DNA from: Streptomyces microflavus
Lineage (GTDB): Bacteria; Actinomycetota; Actinomycetes; Streptomycetales; Streptomycetaceae
Direction of reading: 5' to 3'
Length of the DNA stretch: 64,000 nucleotides
NCBI RefSeq assembly: GCF_014650075.1
Contig: NZ_BMUG01000009.1
Location: forward strand, 248,001-312,000
Numbering within the stretch: position 1 is the first letter of the stretch; every line of letters starts with the position of its first letter. The notes below the pieces were generated by a model. The model had not been told where the DNA came from. It did no database searches and saw nothing but the letters and a program-made list of their open reading frames with translations. The position numbers were made by a program, and so were the translations under genes. Positions 40,505 to 48,995 of the stretch are shown piece after piece.

Positions 40505-42055
40505 TCAGGCCAGCGGACCGGTGACCGGCTCCACGGCCGCCACCAGGCGCCCTTCCCGTACGAACGTGTCGGCGGCGGCCAGGTCCGGCGCGAGGAAGCG
40601 GTCCGGGCCCGGACCCTGCGCCCCGGCGGCCCGCAGCGCGGCCACGGCGGCCTGCGAGGCGGGGGCGGGGGTGAGGCCCTGGGCGGCCCGGATCTCGACG
40701 GCGCGGGTCGCCGCGTACAGCTCGACGGCGACGATCCTGGCGAGGTTGTCCACGGCGGTACGGAGCTTGCGCGCGGCCGACCAGCCCATGGAGACGTGGT
40801 CCTCCTGCATCGCGGAGGACGGGATGGAGTCGGCGGAGGCGGGGACCGCGAGCCGCTTCATCTCGCTGACCAGGGCGGCCTGGGTGTACTGGGCGATCAT
40901 GAGGCCCGAGTCGACCCCGGCGTCGTGCGCGAGGAACGGCGGCAGCCCGTGCGAGCGGTTCTTGTCGAGCAGCCGGTCGGTGCGGCGCTCGCAGATCGAG
41001 CCGAGGTCGGCGGCGACGATCGCGAGGAAGTCCAGGACGTACGCGACGGGCGCGCCGTGGAAGTTGCCGTTGGACTCGACCCGGCCGTCGGGCAGCACCA
41101 CCGGGTTGTCCACGGAGGAGGCGAGTTCGCGGCCCGCGACCACGGCCGCGTAGTCCAGGGTGTCCCGTCCGGCGCCGTTGACCTGGGGGGCGCAGCGTAC
41201 GGAGTAGGCGTCCTGGACCCTGGGCGCGTCGTCCTGATGATGGCCCGTCAGGCCCGAACCGGCCAGCACCCGCAGCATGTTGTCCGCGCTGACGCCCTGG
41301 CCGGGGTGCGGGCGGATGGCGTGCAGCTCGGGGGCGAGGACCTTGTCCGTGCCGAGCAGCGCCTCCAGGGAGAGGGCGGCGGTGATGTCGGCGGAGGTGT
41401 AGAGGTTACGCAGGTCGGCGAGGGCCATGACCAGCATGCCGAGCATGCCGTCGGTGCCGTTGAGGAGGGCGAGGCCCTCCTTCTCGCGCAGCTCGACCGG
41501 GGCGATCCCGTGCGCGGCGAGCAGCTCGCCCGCCGGGCGGACCGTGCCGTCGGGGCCCTCCGCGTCGCCCTCGCCCATCAGGGTGAGCGCGCAGTGGGAG
41601 AGCGGGGCGAGGTCGCCGGAGCAGCCGAGCGAGCCGTACTCGTGGACGACGGGCGTGATGCCCGCGTTGAGCACGTCCGCCATGGTCTGGGCGACCTCGG
41701 GGCGTACGCCGGTGTGTCCGGAGGCGACCGTCTTCAGCCGCAGGAACATCAGGGCGCGCACGACCTCGCGCTCGACCCGGGGGCCCATGCCCGCCGCGTG
41801 CGAGCGGACGATGTTGCGCTGGAGCTGGGCGCGCAGCTCCGGGCTGATGTGGCGGCTGGCCAGGGCGCCGAATCCGGTGGAGACGCCGTAGACCGGCTCG
41901 GGCTTGGCCGCGAGCGCGTCCACGATGAGGCGGGAGGCGGCCAGCGCGTCCACGGCTGCGGTGGAGAGCTCGATCCGGGCGCCGTGGCGGGCCACGGCGA
42001 CGACGTCCTCGGCGGTGGTTCCGGACGTCCCCACCACGACAGTGTGCATATCCAT
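40505..42055 (-). CDS. hutH: Histidine ammonia-lyase
   Basis: A 516-residue enzyme that deaminates histidine to urocanate, the first step of histidine use. Family hallmarks are present: Tyr56 in VYGVSTGFG, the long QDxYSxRC-like VQDAYSVRCAPQV segment and the MIO-forming loop. The triad reads Cys145-Ser146-Gly147 (GSLGCSGDLAPL) instead of the usual Ala-Ser-Gly. ATG 42055 (MDMHTVVVG) matches the known S. griseus-type start as I remember it; ATG 42049 is possible. No other hut gene is adjacent, as usual in streptomycetes. Confidence 0.94.
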   Translation of the reverse strand: MDMHTVVVGTSGTTAEDVVAVARHGARIELSTAAVDALAASRLIVDALAAKPEPVYGVSTGFGALASRHISPELRAQLQRNIVRSHAAGMGPRVEREVVRALMFLRLKTVASGHTGVRPEVAQTMADVLNAGITPVVHEYGSLGCSGDLAPLSHCALTLMGEGDAEGPDGTVRPAGELLAAHGIAPVELREKEGLALLNGTDGMLGMLVMALADLRNLYTSADITAALSLEALLGTDKVLAPELHAIRPHPGQGVSADNMLRVLAGSGLTGHHQDDAPRVQDAYSVRCAPQVNGAGRDTLDYAAVVAGRELASSVDNPVVLPDGRVESNGNFHGAPVAYVLDFLAIVAADLGSICERRTDRLLDKNRSHGLPPFLAHDAGVDSGLMIAQYTQAALVSEMKRLAVPASADSIPSSAMQEDHVSMGWSAARKLRTAVDNLARIVAVELYAATRAVEIRAAQGLTPAPASQAAVAALRAAGAQGPGPDRFLAPDLAAADTFVREGRLVAAVEPVTGPLA

Positions 42056-42167
42056 ATTCAGCAGCGTACGGATTGAAACCCTGTGTGTCACTAGGGGTCG
42101 GCGGCGGGATGGTCACGAGTGGTCACCCGGGGGACCCCTTACCGACAGGCCCGCCCCGGTGACGGCC

Positions 42168-43322
42168 TCAGGGACGGTTGCCACGCAGCCTGCGCCGGTC
42201 GTGCGCGGACTTCGGCGGGGAGTCGGCGAGCCGGATGACCTCGCCGTCCCGCCCGGCCACCACCGGCCGCAGCGAGCGGGCGGCCTTGGCCCGGTACTGC
42301 GCCGCGTCCGCCAGCCGGAACAGCCGGCGGGCCGAGCGCACCGGGCCGATCGGGTCGCCGGTCGATGCGACCCCGCAGGCGACCCCGTTGCCCAGCTCGA
42401 TCACCGCCGCCCGGTCGCACAGCTCGGTGGCCACGCCCACCACGTCGTCCGCCTCGGGTCCGTCGGCCACCAGGCAGAACTCGTCGCCGCCGAGCCGGGC
42501 GGCCAGGGCGTCCGGGAGCATCGCCCCGCAGAGGGAGAGCACCGAGCCGAAACGTTCCAGCAGCCGGTCGCCGACCGCGTGCCCATGGGTGTCGTTCACC
42601 GTCTTGAGGCCGTTGAGATCGCAGACGACGAGGCTGACGACGACCCCGGCGGTGCGGTGCGCCTCGACCGCCTCGTCGAGGCGGATGTCGACGGCCCGGC
42701 GGTTGGCGAGGCCGGTCAACGGGTCGGTGAAGGCGAGCTTGCGGACCTCTTCGAGCCGCTCGGTCTGGGCGATCCCGGAGGCCACGACGGCGGCGAGCAC
42801 GGTCGCGAAGTTCGCGTCGCCCCGGTCGAAGACCGGCATCCCGGCCGGGCGCGCCACATACAGCTCACCCCAGGCCCGGCCGTGCAGCACGATCGGCGCG
42901 ACCACGCAGCAGCCCCGGCCGCGCCGCCGCAGCGCCGCCACCCGCTGGTGGCAGTACGGGCGGGCGCCGCGCGCCGGGCCGCCCGCGCCGGGCAGGCCGT
43001 CGGCGGTCTCCACCCAGGCGTCGGGTTCACCGCCGCCGGCCCAGCGTTCGTGCAGGAACTCGGTGATCTCCGGGAACTCGTGGACCGGGTAGGCCTCCTC
43101 CTCGGGGAACTCCTCCTCCCCCTCGGCCCGCCGGCCCGCGTTGACCAGGACCCGCAGCCTGCCCCGGTCCCGCTCCCACACGGAGAGCGCGGCGAAGCTT
43201 CCCCCCAGCGCCTCACAGGCCCCCAGTGCGGCCGCCCGCCACGATTCGCGCGGCGTGTAGGCCGCTGCCATCGTCTGCGCCAGCGAAACCACGGCCCGCA
43301 GCCGCACATCGTCTCCACCCAT
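42168..43322 (-). CDS. cdgE: GAF-GGDEF diguanylate cyclase
   Basis: A 384-residue protein with an N-terminal GAF domain (about 1-180, including VVAPIVLHGRAWGELYVAR) and a C-terminal GGDEF domain (about 205-355: FTDPLTGLANRRAVD, active-site LGGDEF). It should make cyclic di-GMP. No RxxD inhibitory site precedes GGDEF, so feedback inhibition is not expected. From memory, the gene beside hutH in S. coelicolor is cdgE; synteny is the basis for the symbol. No membrane segment is present. Confidence 0.85.
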   Translation of the reverse strand: MGGDDVRLRAVVSLAQTMAAAYTPRESWRAAALGACEALGGSFAALSVWERDRGRLRVLVNAGRRAEGEEEFPEEEAYPVHEFPEITEFLHERWAGGGEPDAWVETADGLPGAGGPARGARPYCHQRVAALRRRGRGCCVVAPIVLHGRAWGELYVARPAGMPVFDRGDANFATVLAAVVASGIAQTERLEEVRKLAFTDPLTGLANRRAVDIRLDEAVEAHRTAGVVVSLVVCDLNGLKTVNDTHGHAVGDRLLERFGSVLSLCGAMLPDALAARLGGDEFCLVADGPEADDVVGVATELCDRAAVIELGNGVACGVASTGDPIGPVRSARRLFRLADAAQYRAKAARSLRPVVAGRDGEVIRLADSPPKSAHDRRRLRGNRP

Positions 43323-43412
43323 TTATCCAGCTTATGTAGATTTGTTCCCTTTTGATCAGTTTGATGCGCAACTAATTTTCGGCGTCATCCAGCCGGGCGG
43401 AGGCGCGGTGCC

Positions 43413-44225
43413 TCACTCACCAGGCCACTGCGGGGTCCGCTTCTCGTTGAAGGCGGCCACGCCCTCCGCCCGGTCCCCGGAGAAGGCCACCGACCGCCAG
43501 GCCGCGTCCTCCACCTCCAGGCCCGCCCGCAGGTCGAGGCCGTGCCCCAGCCGGAGCGCCTTCTTGGCCGCGCGCAGGCCCACCGGCGAGTTGGCGGCCA
43601 TCCGGGCGCCGAGCGCGAGGGCCTCCTCCCGGTCCCGGCCCGCCTCCACCAGCTCGTCCACCAGACCCAGCTCGCGCGCCTCGGCCGCCTCCACCCGCCG
43701 CGCGGTGAACACCAGCTCGGCGGCGCGCGCCGCACCCACCCGGCGCGGCAGCAGCTGCGTACCGCCGCCGCCCGGGATGACGCCCACCGAGACCTCGGGC
43801 AGGCCGACCACGGCGGTGGCGTCGGCGACGATCACATCGCAGGCGAGGGCCAGTTCGAAGCCGCCGCCGAGGGCGAAGCCGTGGACGGCGGCGATCGTCG
43901 GCATGGGCAGCTCCAGGACACCGGTGTAGGCGGCCCGGGCGGTGGGCCGCTGGCGTACCAGCTCGGCGTCGGTGAAGGAGTTCCGCTCCTTGAGGTCGGC
44001 ACCCACACAGAAGGCCCGCTCGTGGCTGGAGGTGAGGACGGTGACCCTGACGCCCGGGTCGGCGCCGAGGGCCTCGCAGGCGGCGGCGATGGAGCAGGCC
44101 ATGTCGGTGGAGACGGCGTTCATCGCCTTCGGCCGGTCGAGCACCAGCTCGGCCACGTGCTCCTGCCCCGCGTGACGCCGTACGGCGACGAACTCCCCGA
44201 ACCGCTGCTCGGACGTGACGGTCAT
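43413..44225 (-). CDS. Enoyl-CoA hydratase/isomerase family protein
   Basis: A 270-residue crotonase-fold enzyme. Oxyanion segments are CVGADLKER and AVHGFALGGGFELALACD; the catalytic glutamate position in VGLPEVSVGVIPGGGGTQ is kept (LPEV). Hydration of an enoyl-CoA is the usual reaction; role in branched-chain or fatty acid breakdown is inferred. ATG 44225 gives the normal N-terminus. Confidence 0.88.
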   Translation of the reverse strand: MTVTSEQRFGEFVAVRRHAGQEHVAELVLDRPKAMNAVSTDMACSIAAACEALGADPGVRVTVLTSSHERAFCVGADLKERNSFTDAELVRQRPTARAAYTGVLELPMPTIAAVHGFALGGGFELALACDVIVADATAVVGLPEVSVGVIPGGGGTQLLPRRVGAARAAELVFTARRVEAAEARELGLVDELVEAGRDREEALALGARMAANSPVGLRAAKKALRLGHGLDLRAGLEVEDAAWRSVAFSGDRAEGVAAFNEKRTPQWPGE

Positions 44226-44402
44226 GACTGCACCCCTGTCGGTCGACTGCCGGTGGACGACACCGGCGCGTACCCGAACGCCGGTGAACGCCGATGAACG
44301 CCGGTTAACGAGCGTTACCGACAGGGATCCTAGACAGGGCACCCGGAGAACCGACAGGGCGAGCCGAGCCCGAGCACGTAAAGGAACACGTGAAGGCGGG
44401 GC

Positions 44403-45602
44403 TCAGGAGCCCGTCTTCCCCCGCCGGGCCAGCAGCCACGGCTCCACCACACCGAGTCCGCGCACCGGCCGCTGCCACATCGGCTGGAGCCCGAAGCGGT
44501 ACGTGGGCAGCGGCGGCTGGTCGACCGGCTCGCGGCCCTCCTTCTCGGCCAGCCGCGCCCGTTCGGCGGCGGCCGCGACCTCCTCGGCGGCCTGGGCCTC
44601 GGACTCGGGGGCGTCCCCGTGCCGGACCAGCTCCTTGGCGAACGCCCCGTCGACGAGGACGGCGTCCTTCGGAGCTATCGAGGTGAGCCGGCTGGCGAGG
44701 TTGACCGTGGTGCCGAAGACGTCGCCCATGCGGGTGGTGACCGTGCCGAAGGCGATGCCGACGCGCAGTGCGGGCATCGTCTCGTCCTGGGACATCGCCT
44801 CGATCAGCCGGAGCGCTATCTCGGCGGCCGTGCCCGCGTCGTCGGCGGCGAAGAGCACCTCGTCGCCGAGGGTCTTGATGAGCCGTCCGCCGTGTGCGGC
44901 GACCAGGTCGGCGGCGGTCGTCTCGAAGGACTCGACCAGCTCGCCGAGCTCCTCCTCCTCCAGGCGCCGGGTCAGCCGGGTGAAGCCGACCAGGTCCGCG
45001 AAGCCGACGGCCAGCCGCCGGTCGACCATCTCGTCGTCGTCCGCCGCCTGCACGACCCGCCCGGTCGCGGCGGCCAGCTGGCGCCGCCACACGTAGACGA
45101 GGAACTCCTGCAGCTCCGGCAGCAACAGCTCGACCAGCGGATACGTGACCTCGGTCCGGGTCATCCCCGGCTCGGGCGGCTCGGTGAGCCCCTCCAGGAA
45201 CGAGTCGATCTGCCACTCCGCCAGCCGGGCGGTGGTCTGCCCGGTCGAGCGGGCCACCTGGATCGCCATCGGCTCGCTGAGCAGCCCCGCCTCCACCAGA
45301 CCGGCGAGCCGGCGCAGCGCCAGGACGTCGGCCTCGGTGAGCGCCTTGGCCTGGCCGATGTCGGCGAAGCCCATGGCCCGCCAGAAACGGGAGGCCAGGT
45401 CCATGGAGACCCCGGCGGTGCGGGCGGCCTGGAAGGGCGTGTAGCGGCGGTCCGCCCCGAGGATCAGCGCTTCGAGGCGGATCGCGAGGGGGTCGTCGGT
45501 CGGTTCGGCCGTGTGGTCGACCTCGTGATGCGGGGTGGCATGGACCGAGGAGTCCGACGGGTGCTCCTCGCCCGCGCCGGACGTCGTGTCGCCGACGGTC
45601 AC
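44403..45602 (-). CDS. cya: Class III adenylate cyclase
   Basis: A 399-residue cytoplasmic cyclase. Residues about 50-175 form an autoinhibitory/regulatory domain of the Rv1264 type, starting with a MerR-like helix-turn-helix-like stretch (YTPFQAARTAGVSMDLASRF). The catalytic domain (about 195-320) has metal-binding VGFADLVGFTRL and LIKTLGDEVLF, and DVFGTTVNLASRL with transition-state Asn/Arg. The Lys and Asp specify ATP. GTG 45602 follows AGGAGG. Its 212-bp upstream region contains a tandem 24-bp repeat. In S. coelicolor Cya-derived cAMP controls germination and development. Confidence 0.92.
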   Translation of the reverse strand: MTVGDTTSGAGEEHPSDSSVHATPHHEVDHTAEPTDDPLAIRLEALILGADRRYTPFQAARTAGVSMDLASRFWRAMGFADIGQAKALTEADVLALRRLAGLVEAGLLSEPMAIQVARSTGQTTARLAEWQIDSFLEGLTEPPEPGMTRTEVTYPLVELLLPELQEFLVYVWRRQLAAATGRVVQAADDDEMVDRRLAVGFADLVGFTRLTRRLEEEELGELVESFETTAADLVAAHGGRLIKTLGDEVLFAADDAGTAAEIALRLIEAMSQDETMPALRVGIAFGTVTTRMGDVFGTTVNLASRLTSIAPKDAVLVDGAFAKELVRHGDAPESEAQAAEEVAAAAERARLAEKEGREPVDQPPLPTYRFGLQPMWQRPVRGLGVVEPWLLARRGKTGS

Positions 45603-45639
45603 CAGCCGCCTCCTGCCCGTTCCCTGCGCACTGCCTGCC

Positions 45640-45689
45640 GATCTGTCGCTGATCGCCTCGACATGATCTGTCGCTGGATCGCCTCAACA
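45640..45689 (-). repeat. Imperfect 24/25-bp tandem repeat upstream of cya
   Basis: GATCTGTCGCTGATCGCCTC... at 45640-45663 recurs as GATCTGTCGCTGGATCGCCTC... at 45665-45689, with one inserted G and one substitution. The pair lies 38-87 bp upstream of the cya GTG, in the promoter or leader. Confidence 0.75.
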
Positions 45690-45814
45690 ATACGGCAGGT
45701 GTGCCCTAGCTCACGTCCTTGGTTGCCCGATACGGGTGCGTCGCGCGTGACATCCACCGGTTACGCGGTATCCACCCCTTACCCGGCCCCCTCCCGTACG
45801 GGCATTCGGGTGTC

Positions 45815-46684
45815 TCACGTCAGTCCGCCCGCCGCCCCCCGCAGGTGCACGATGTCGCCCGCCGACACCGGCTGCTGGAGTCCCCCCTCGGTGGAGAGCA
45901 CCAGACGCCCGTCGCCGTCGATCGCGACGGCCTGCCCGACCAGGGAGTTCCCGCCCGGCAGCTCGGCCCGCACGGTCCGGTCCAGGGTCGCGCAGCCCGC
46001 CGTGTACGCGGCCTGGAGCCCGCTCGCCGACGCGTCGCCGTCGGCCGCCTTCCACTCCCCGTACCGGTGCTCCAACGAGCGCAGGACGGCCCGCAGCAGG
46101 GTCTCCCGGTCGGTGGAGACGGCCCCGGCGAGGGCCAGGGACCCGGCGGTGGGGGCGGGGAGCTCGTCGGCGCGCAGCGAGACGTTGATGCCCAGGCCGA
46201 CGACGATGCCGTCCCCGGCGAACTCCCCGAGGATGCCGCCCGCCTTGCGCTCCTCCCCCTCCACTGTGACCAGCAGGTCGTTGGGCCATTTGAGTGCCGT
46301 GTCGACGCCCGCCGACTTCGCTAGCCCGGTCGCGGCGGCCACCCCGGCGAGCAGCGGCACCCACCCCCACCGCTCCACGGGTACGTCGCCGGGCTCCAGG
46401 TACACCGAGAAGAACAGCCCGGAGCGGGGCGGCGCGGTCCAGCTCCGCTCCAGCCGGCCGCGCCCGGCGGTCTGCTCCTCGGCGACCAGGACCGTGCCCT
46501 CGGCCAGGAAGCCGGAGCGGGCCCGCTCCGCGAGGTCGGAGTTGGTCGATCCGGTGGTCTCCACGACCTCCAGCTCGCTCCAGAGCGCGTCCGGCCGCAG
46601 CAGCCCGCGGCGCAGTGCGGTCACGTTCAGGGGCGGCCGGTCCAGGTCCGACCAGCGGTTGTGTGGCGCATCCGGTGGTGTCAT
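45815..46684 (-). CDS. birA: Biotin--[acetyl-CoA-carboxylase] ligase BirA (no DNA-binding domain)
   Basis: A 289-residue ligase that makes biotinyl-AMP and transfers biotin to the carboxylase lysine. Biotin-binding AGRGRLERSW and KWPNDLLV are present, with C-terminal domain GQAVAIDGDGRLVL. It starts directly with the catalytic domain, so it lacks the repressor helix-turn-helix of E. coli BirA. It is divergent from pccB, and accA2 at 50.4 kb encodes its substrate. Confidence 0.92.
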   Translation of the reverse strand: MTPPDAPHNRWSDLDRPPLNVTALRRGLLRPDALWSELEVVETTGSTNSDLAERARSGFLAEGTVLVAEEQTAGRGRLERSWTAPPRSGLFFSVYLEPGDVPVERWGWVPLLAGVAAATGLAKSAGVDTALKWPNDLLVTVEGEERKAGGILGEFAGDGIVVGLGINVSLRADELPAPTAGSLALAGAVSTDRETLLRAVLRSLEHRYGEWKAADGDASASGLQAAYTAGCATLDRTVRAELPGGNSLVGQAVAIDGDGRLVLSTEGGLQQPVSAGDIVHLRGAAGGLT

Positions 46685-46760
46685 GCAAGCCACCCTAGGT
46701 GTGGCAAAGGACGCACTGCCTTTCCGGAGGCGCGCCGATACCCTACGAGTCAGTAGCCAC

Positions 46761-46786
46761 GAGTTACGCAACAGAGTTACGCAACA
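46761..46786. repeat. Perfect 13-bp tandem repeat between birA and pccB
   Basis: GAGTTACGCAACA occurs twice with no gap (46761-46773 and 46774-46786) in the 230-bp birA-pccB intergenic region, 77 bp from birA and 128 bp from pccB. Confidence 0.85.
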
Positions 46787-46914
46787 CAGCCGACGAACAG
46801 CGATACGCGTCGGAGTGACGCATCAGCAGCCGCAGAGCCGGACAGACGACCGGTCGTCCCCCCGAGACCGTCACCGTTCGTCGTCCCCGTGACCAGGCAG
46901 GGAGCCGCCCCCCG

Positions 46915-48495
46915 ATGTCCGAGCCGCTAAGCGACATCCACACCACCGCGGGCAAGCTCGCGGACCTGAGCCGCCGCATCGACGAAGCGACGCACGCCGG
47001 TTCGGCCCGCGCGGTCGAGAAGCAGCACGCCAAGGGCAAGCTGACGGCCCGTGAGCGGGTCGAGCTGCTGCTGGACGAGGGCTCCTTCGTGGAGCTCGAC
47101 GAGTTCGCCCGGCACCGCTCCACCAATTTCGGCATCGAGAAGAACCGCCCGTACGGCGACGGTGTCGTCACCGGGTACGGCACGGTCGACGGCCGCCCGG
47201 TCTGCGTGTACTCGCAGGACTTCACCATCTTCGGCGGTTCGCTCGGCGAGGTCTACGGCGAGAAGATCGTCAAGGTCATGGACTTCGCGCTGAAGACCGG
47301 CTGTCCGGTCATCGGCATCAACGACGGCGGCGGCGCGCGCATCCAGGAGGGTGTGGCCGCGCTCGGTCTGTTCGCCGAGATCTTCCGCCGCAACGTGCAC
47401 GCCTCCGGGGTGATCCCGCAGATCTCGCTGATCGTCGGCCCGTGCGCGGGCGGTGCGGTCTACTCCCCCGCGATCACCGACTTCACGGTGATGGTCGACC
47501 AGACCTCGCACATGTTCATCACCGGGCCCGACGTCATCAAGACGGTCACCGGTGAGGACGTCGGCTTCGAGGAGCTGGGCGGAGCCCGTACGCACAACAC
47601 CACCTCCGGGGTGGCGCACCACATGGCGGGCGACGAGAAGGACGCCATCGAGTACGTCAAGTCCCTCCTGTCCTACCTCCCTTCGAACAACCTCTCCGAG
47701 GCCCCGGCGTTCCCGGAGGAGGCGGACCTCGCCACCACCGACGAGGACCGCGAGCTGGACACGCTGATCCCGGACTCGGCGAACCAGCCGTACGACATGC
47801 ACACCGCGATCGAGCACGTGCTGGACGACGCGGAGTTCCTGGAGACCCAGTCCCTGTTCGCGCCGAACATCCTCACCGGCTTCGGGCGGGTCGAGGGGCA
47901 CCCGGTCGGGATCGTCGCCAACCAGCCGATGCAGTTCGCCGGCTGCCTGGACATCAACGCGAGCGAGAAGGCGGCCCGCTTCGTCCGGACCTGCGACGCG
48001 TTCAACGTGCCGGTCATCACCTTCGTCGACGTGCCGGGCTTCCTGCCGGGCGTGGACCAGGAGTACGGCGGCATCATCCGGCGCGGCGCAAAGCTGATCT
48101 ACGCCTACGCGGAGGCGACGGTCCCGCTGATCACCGTCATCACCCGCAAGGCGTTCGGCGGCGCGTACGACGTGATGGGCTCCAAGCACCTGGGCGCCGA
48201 CCTGAACGTGGCCTGGCCGACCGCCCAGATCGCCGTCATGGGCGCCCAGGGCGCGGTGAACATCCTGCACCGCCGCACCATCGCGGCCGCCGAGGACCCG
48301 GAAGCCACCCGCGCCGAGCTGATGGCGGACTACGAGGACGCGCTGCTCAACCCGTACGTGGCGGCCGAGCGCGGCTACGTCGACGCGGTGATCATGCCGT
48401 CCGAGACCCGGGCCCACATCGTGAAGGGCCTGCGTCAGCTGCGTACGAAGCGGGAATCACTGCCTCCGAAGAAGCACGGCAACATCCCGCTGTAG
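46915..48495 (+). CDS. pccB: Acyl-CoA carboxylase beta subunit (propionyl-CoA carboxylase)
   Basis: A 526-residue carboxyltransferase that moves CO2 from biotin to propionyl-CoA (or acetyl-CoA), supplying methylmalonyl-CoA for polyketides and fatty acids. Oxyanion-forming loops are GGGARIQEGVAAL and the C-terminal VPGFLPGVDQEYGGIIRRGAK / RKAFGGAYDVMGSKHLGAD. The sequence and neighbouring epsilon subunit fit PccB. It probably works with the biotinylated alpha subunit AccA2 encoded 2 kb downstream. Confidence 0.94.
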   Translation: MSEPLSDIHTTAGKLADLSRRIDEATHAGSARAVEKQHAKGKLTARERVELLLDEGSFVELDEFARHRSTNFGIEKNRPYGDGVVTGYGTVDGRPVCVYSQDFTIFGGSLGEVYGEKIVKVMDFALKTGCPVIGINDGGGARIQEGVAALGLFAEIFRRNVHASGVIPQISLIVGPCAGGAVYSPAITDFTVMVDQTSHMFITGPDVIKTVTGEDVGFEELGGARTHNTTSGVAHHMAGDEKDAIEYVKSLLSYLPSNNLSEAPAFPEEADLATTDEDRELDTLIPDSANQPYDMHTAIEHVLDDAEFLETQSLFAPNILTGFGRVEGHPVGIVANQPMQFAGCLDINASEKAARFVRTCDAFNVPVITFVDVPGFLPGVDQEYGGIIRRGAKLIYAYAEATVPLITVITRKAFGGAYDVMGSKHLGADLNVAWPTAQIAVMGAQGAVNILHRRTIAAAEDPEATRAELMADYEDALLNPYVAAERGYVDAVIMPSETRAHIVKGLRQLRTKRESLPPKKHGNIPL

Positions 48496-48525
48496 CCGCC
48501 CGGCCCGTCACAGAGAGGTCTGCTC

Positions 48526-48732
48526 ATGATCAGAGTCGTACGGGGCAACCCGACCCCTGAGGAGCTGGCCGCCGCCCTGGCGGTGGTCCAGGCCCGCGCC
48601 GCGGCGAGCGCCGCCGTCTCGTCCGGCGCGCCCGTCCCGCCCGAGCAGTGGTCCGACCCGGGCCGCATCGCCCGCACGGGCCGCCCGCAGCCGGGCCCCC
48701 GGGCCTGGGCCCGGACGTACTGGCCGGCCTGA
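48526..48732 (+). CDS. pccE: Acyl-CoA carboxylase epsilon subunit
   Basis: A 68-residue AccE/PccE protein: IRVVRGNPTPEELAAALAVV is the family signature and the C-terminus has the usual Trp/Arg-rich end (GPRAWARTYW). These subunits stimulate the actinobacterial alpha-beta complex. Start 30 bp after pccB, so co-transcribed. Too small to be found by strong similarity, but context and motif agree. Confidence 0.92.
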   Translation: MIRVVRGNPTPEELAAALAVVQARAAASAAVSSGAPVPPEQWSDPGRIARTGRPQPGPRAWARTYWPA

Positions 48733-48746
48733 GCCGCCCGGGTGTG

Positions 48747-48804
48747 TCCGCCGGGCGCCGCTGCGCTTGAGTACCCGTACTCAGGCGCTGCGGCGCCCGG
48801 CGGA
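48747..48804. promoter_or_regulatory. Long 27-bp hairpin between pccE and a small membrane protein gene
   Basis: Arms 48747-48773 and 48778-48804 pair over 27 bp with two mismatches (one G-U) and a CCCG loop. It begins 15 bp after the pccE stop and ends 15 bp before the next ATG, and its right foot contains part of the possible ribosome binding site. It may be a terminator, an attenuator or a processing/stability element; the last two are more likely if the downstream genes are in the same transcript. Confidence 0.75.
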
Positions 48805-48818
48805 GCAGGATCGGAAGC

Positions 48819-48947
48819 ATGCTGTGGTCCGACCCCGAGAACAAGCCTCCGAAGGAACTGCGCGACGCCCAGGACATGATGCGCCGCGCGGGCTTCGTGC
48901 TCGCGCTGGCGATGGTGGTCGCGATGTTCGTGCTCGGCACCCGCTGA
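48819..48947 (+). CDS. 42-residue single-pass membrane protein
   Basis: The protein starts MLWSDPENKPPKELRDAQDM and ends in a membrane helix (AGFVLALAMVVAMFVLGT). GGAAG lies just before the ATG. Similar tiny proteins occur between the carboxylase and maf genes in streptomycetes as far as I recall; they have no known function. It might help anchor or regulate the carboxylase, which is speculation. Confidence 0.65.
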   Translation: MLWSDPENKPPKELRDAQDMMRRAGFVLALAMVVAMFVLGTR

Positions 48948-48995
48948 GACCTGGCAGGACTTTCCGGGGTCTCAGCTCCTTCTACGATGGCCGGT

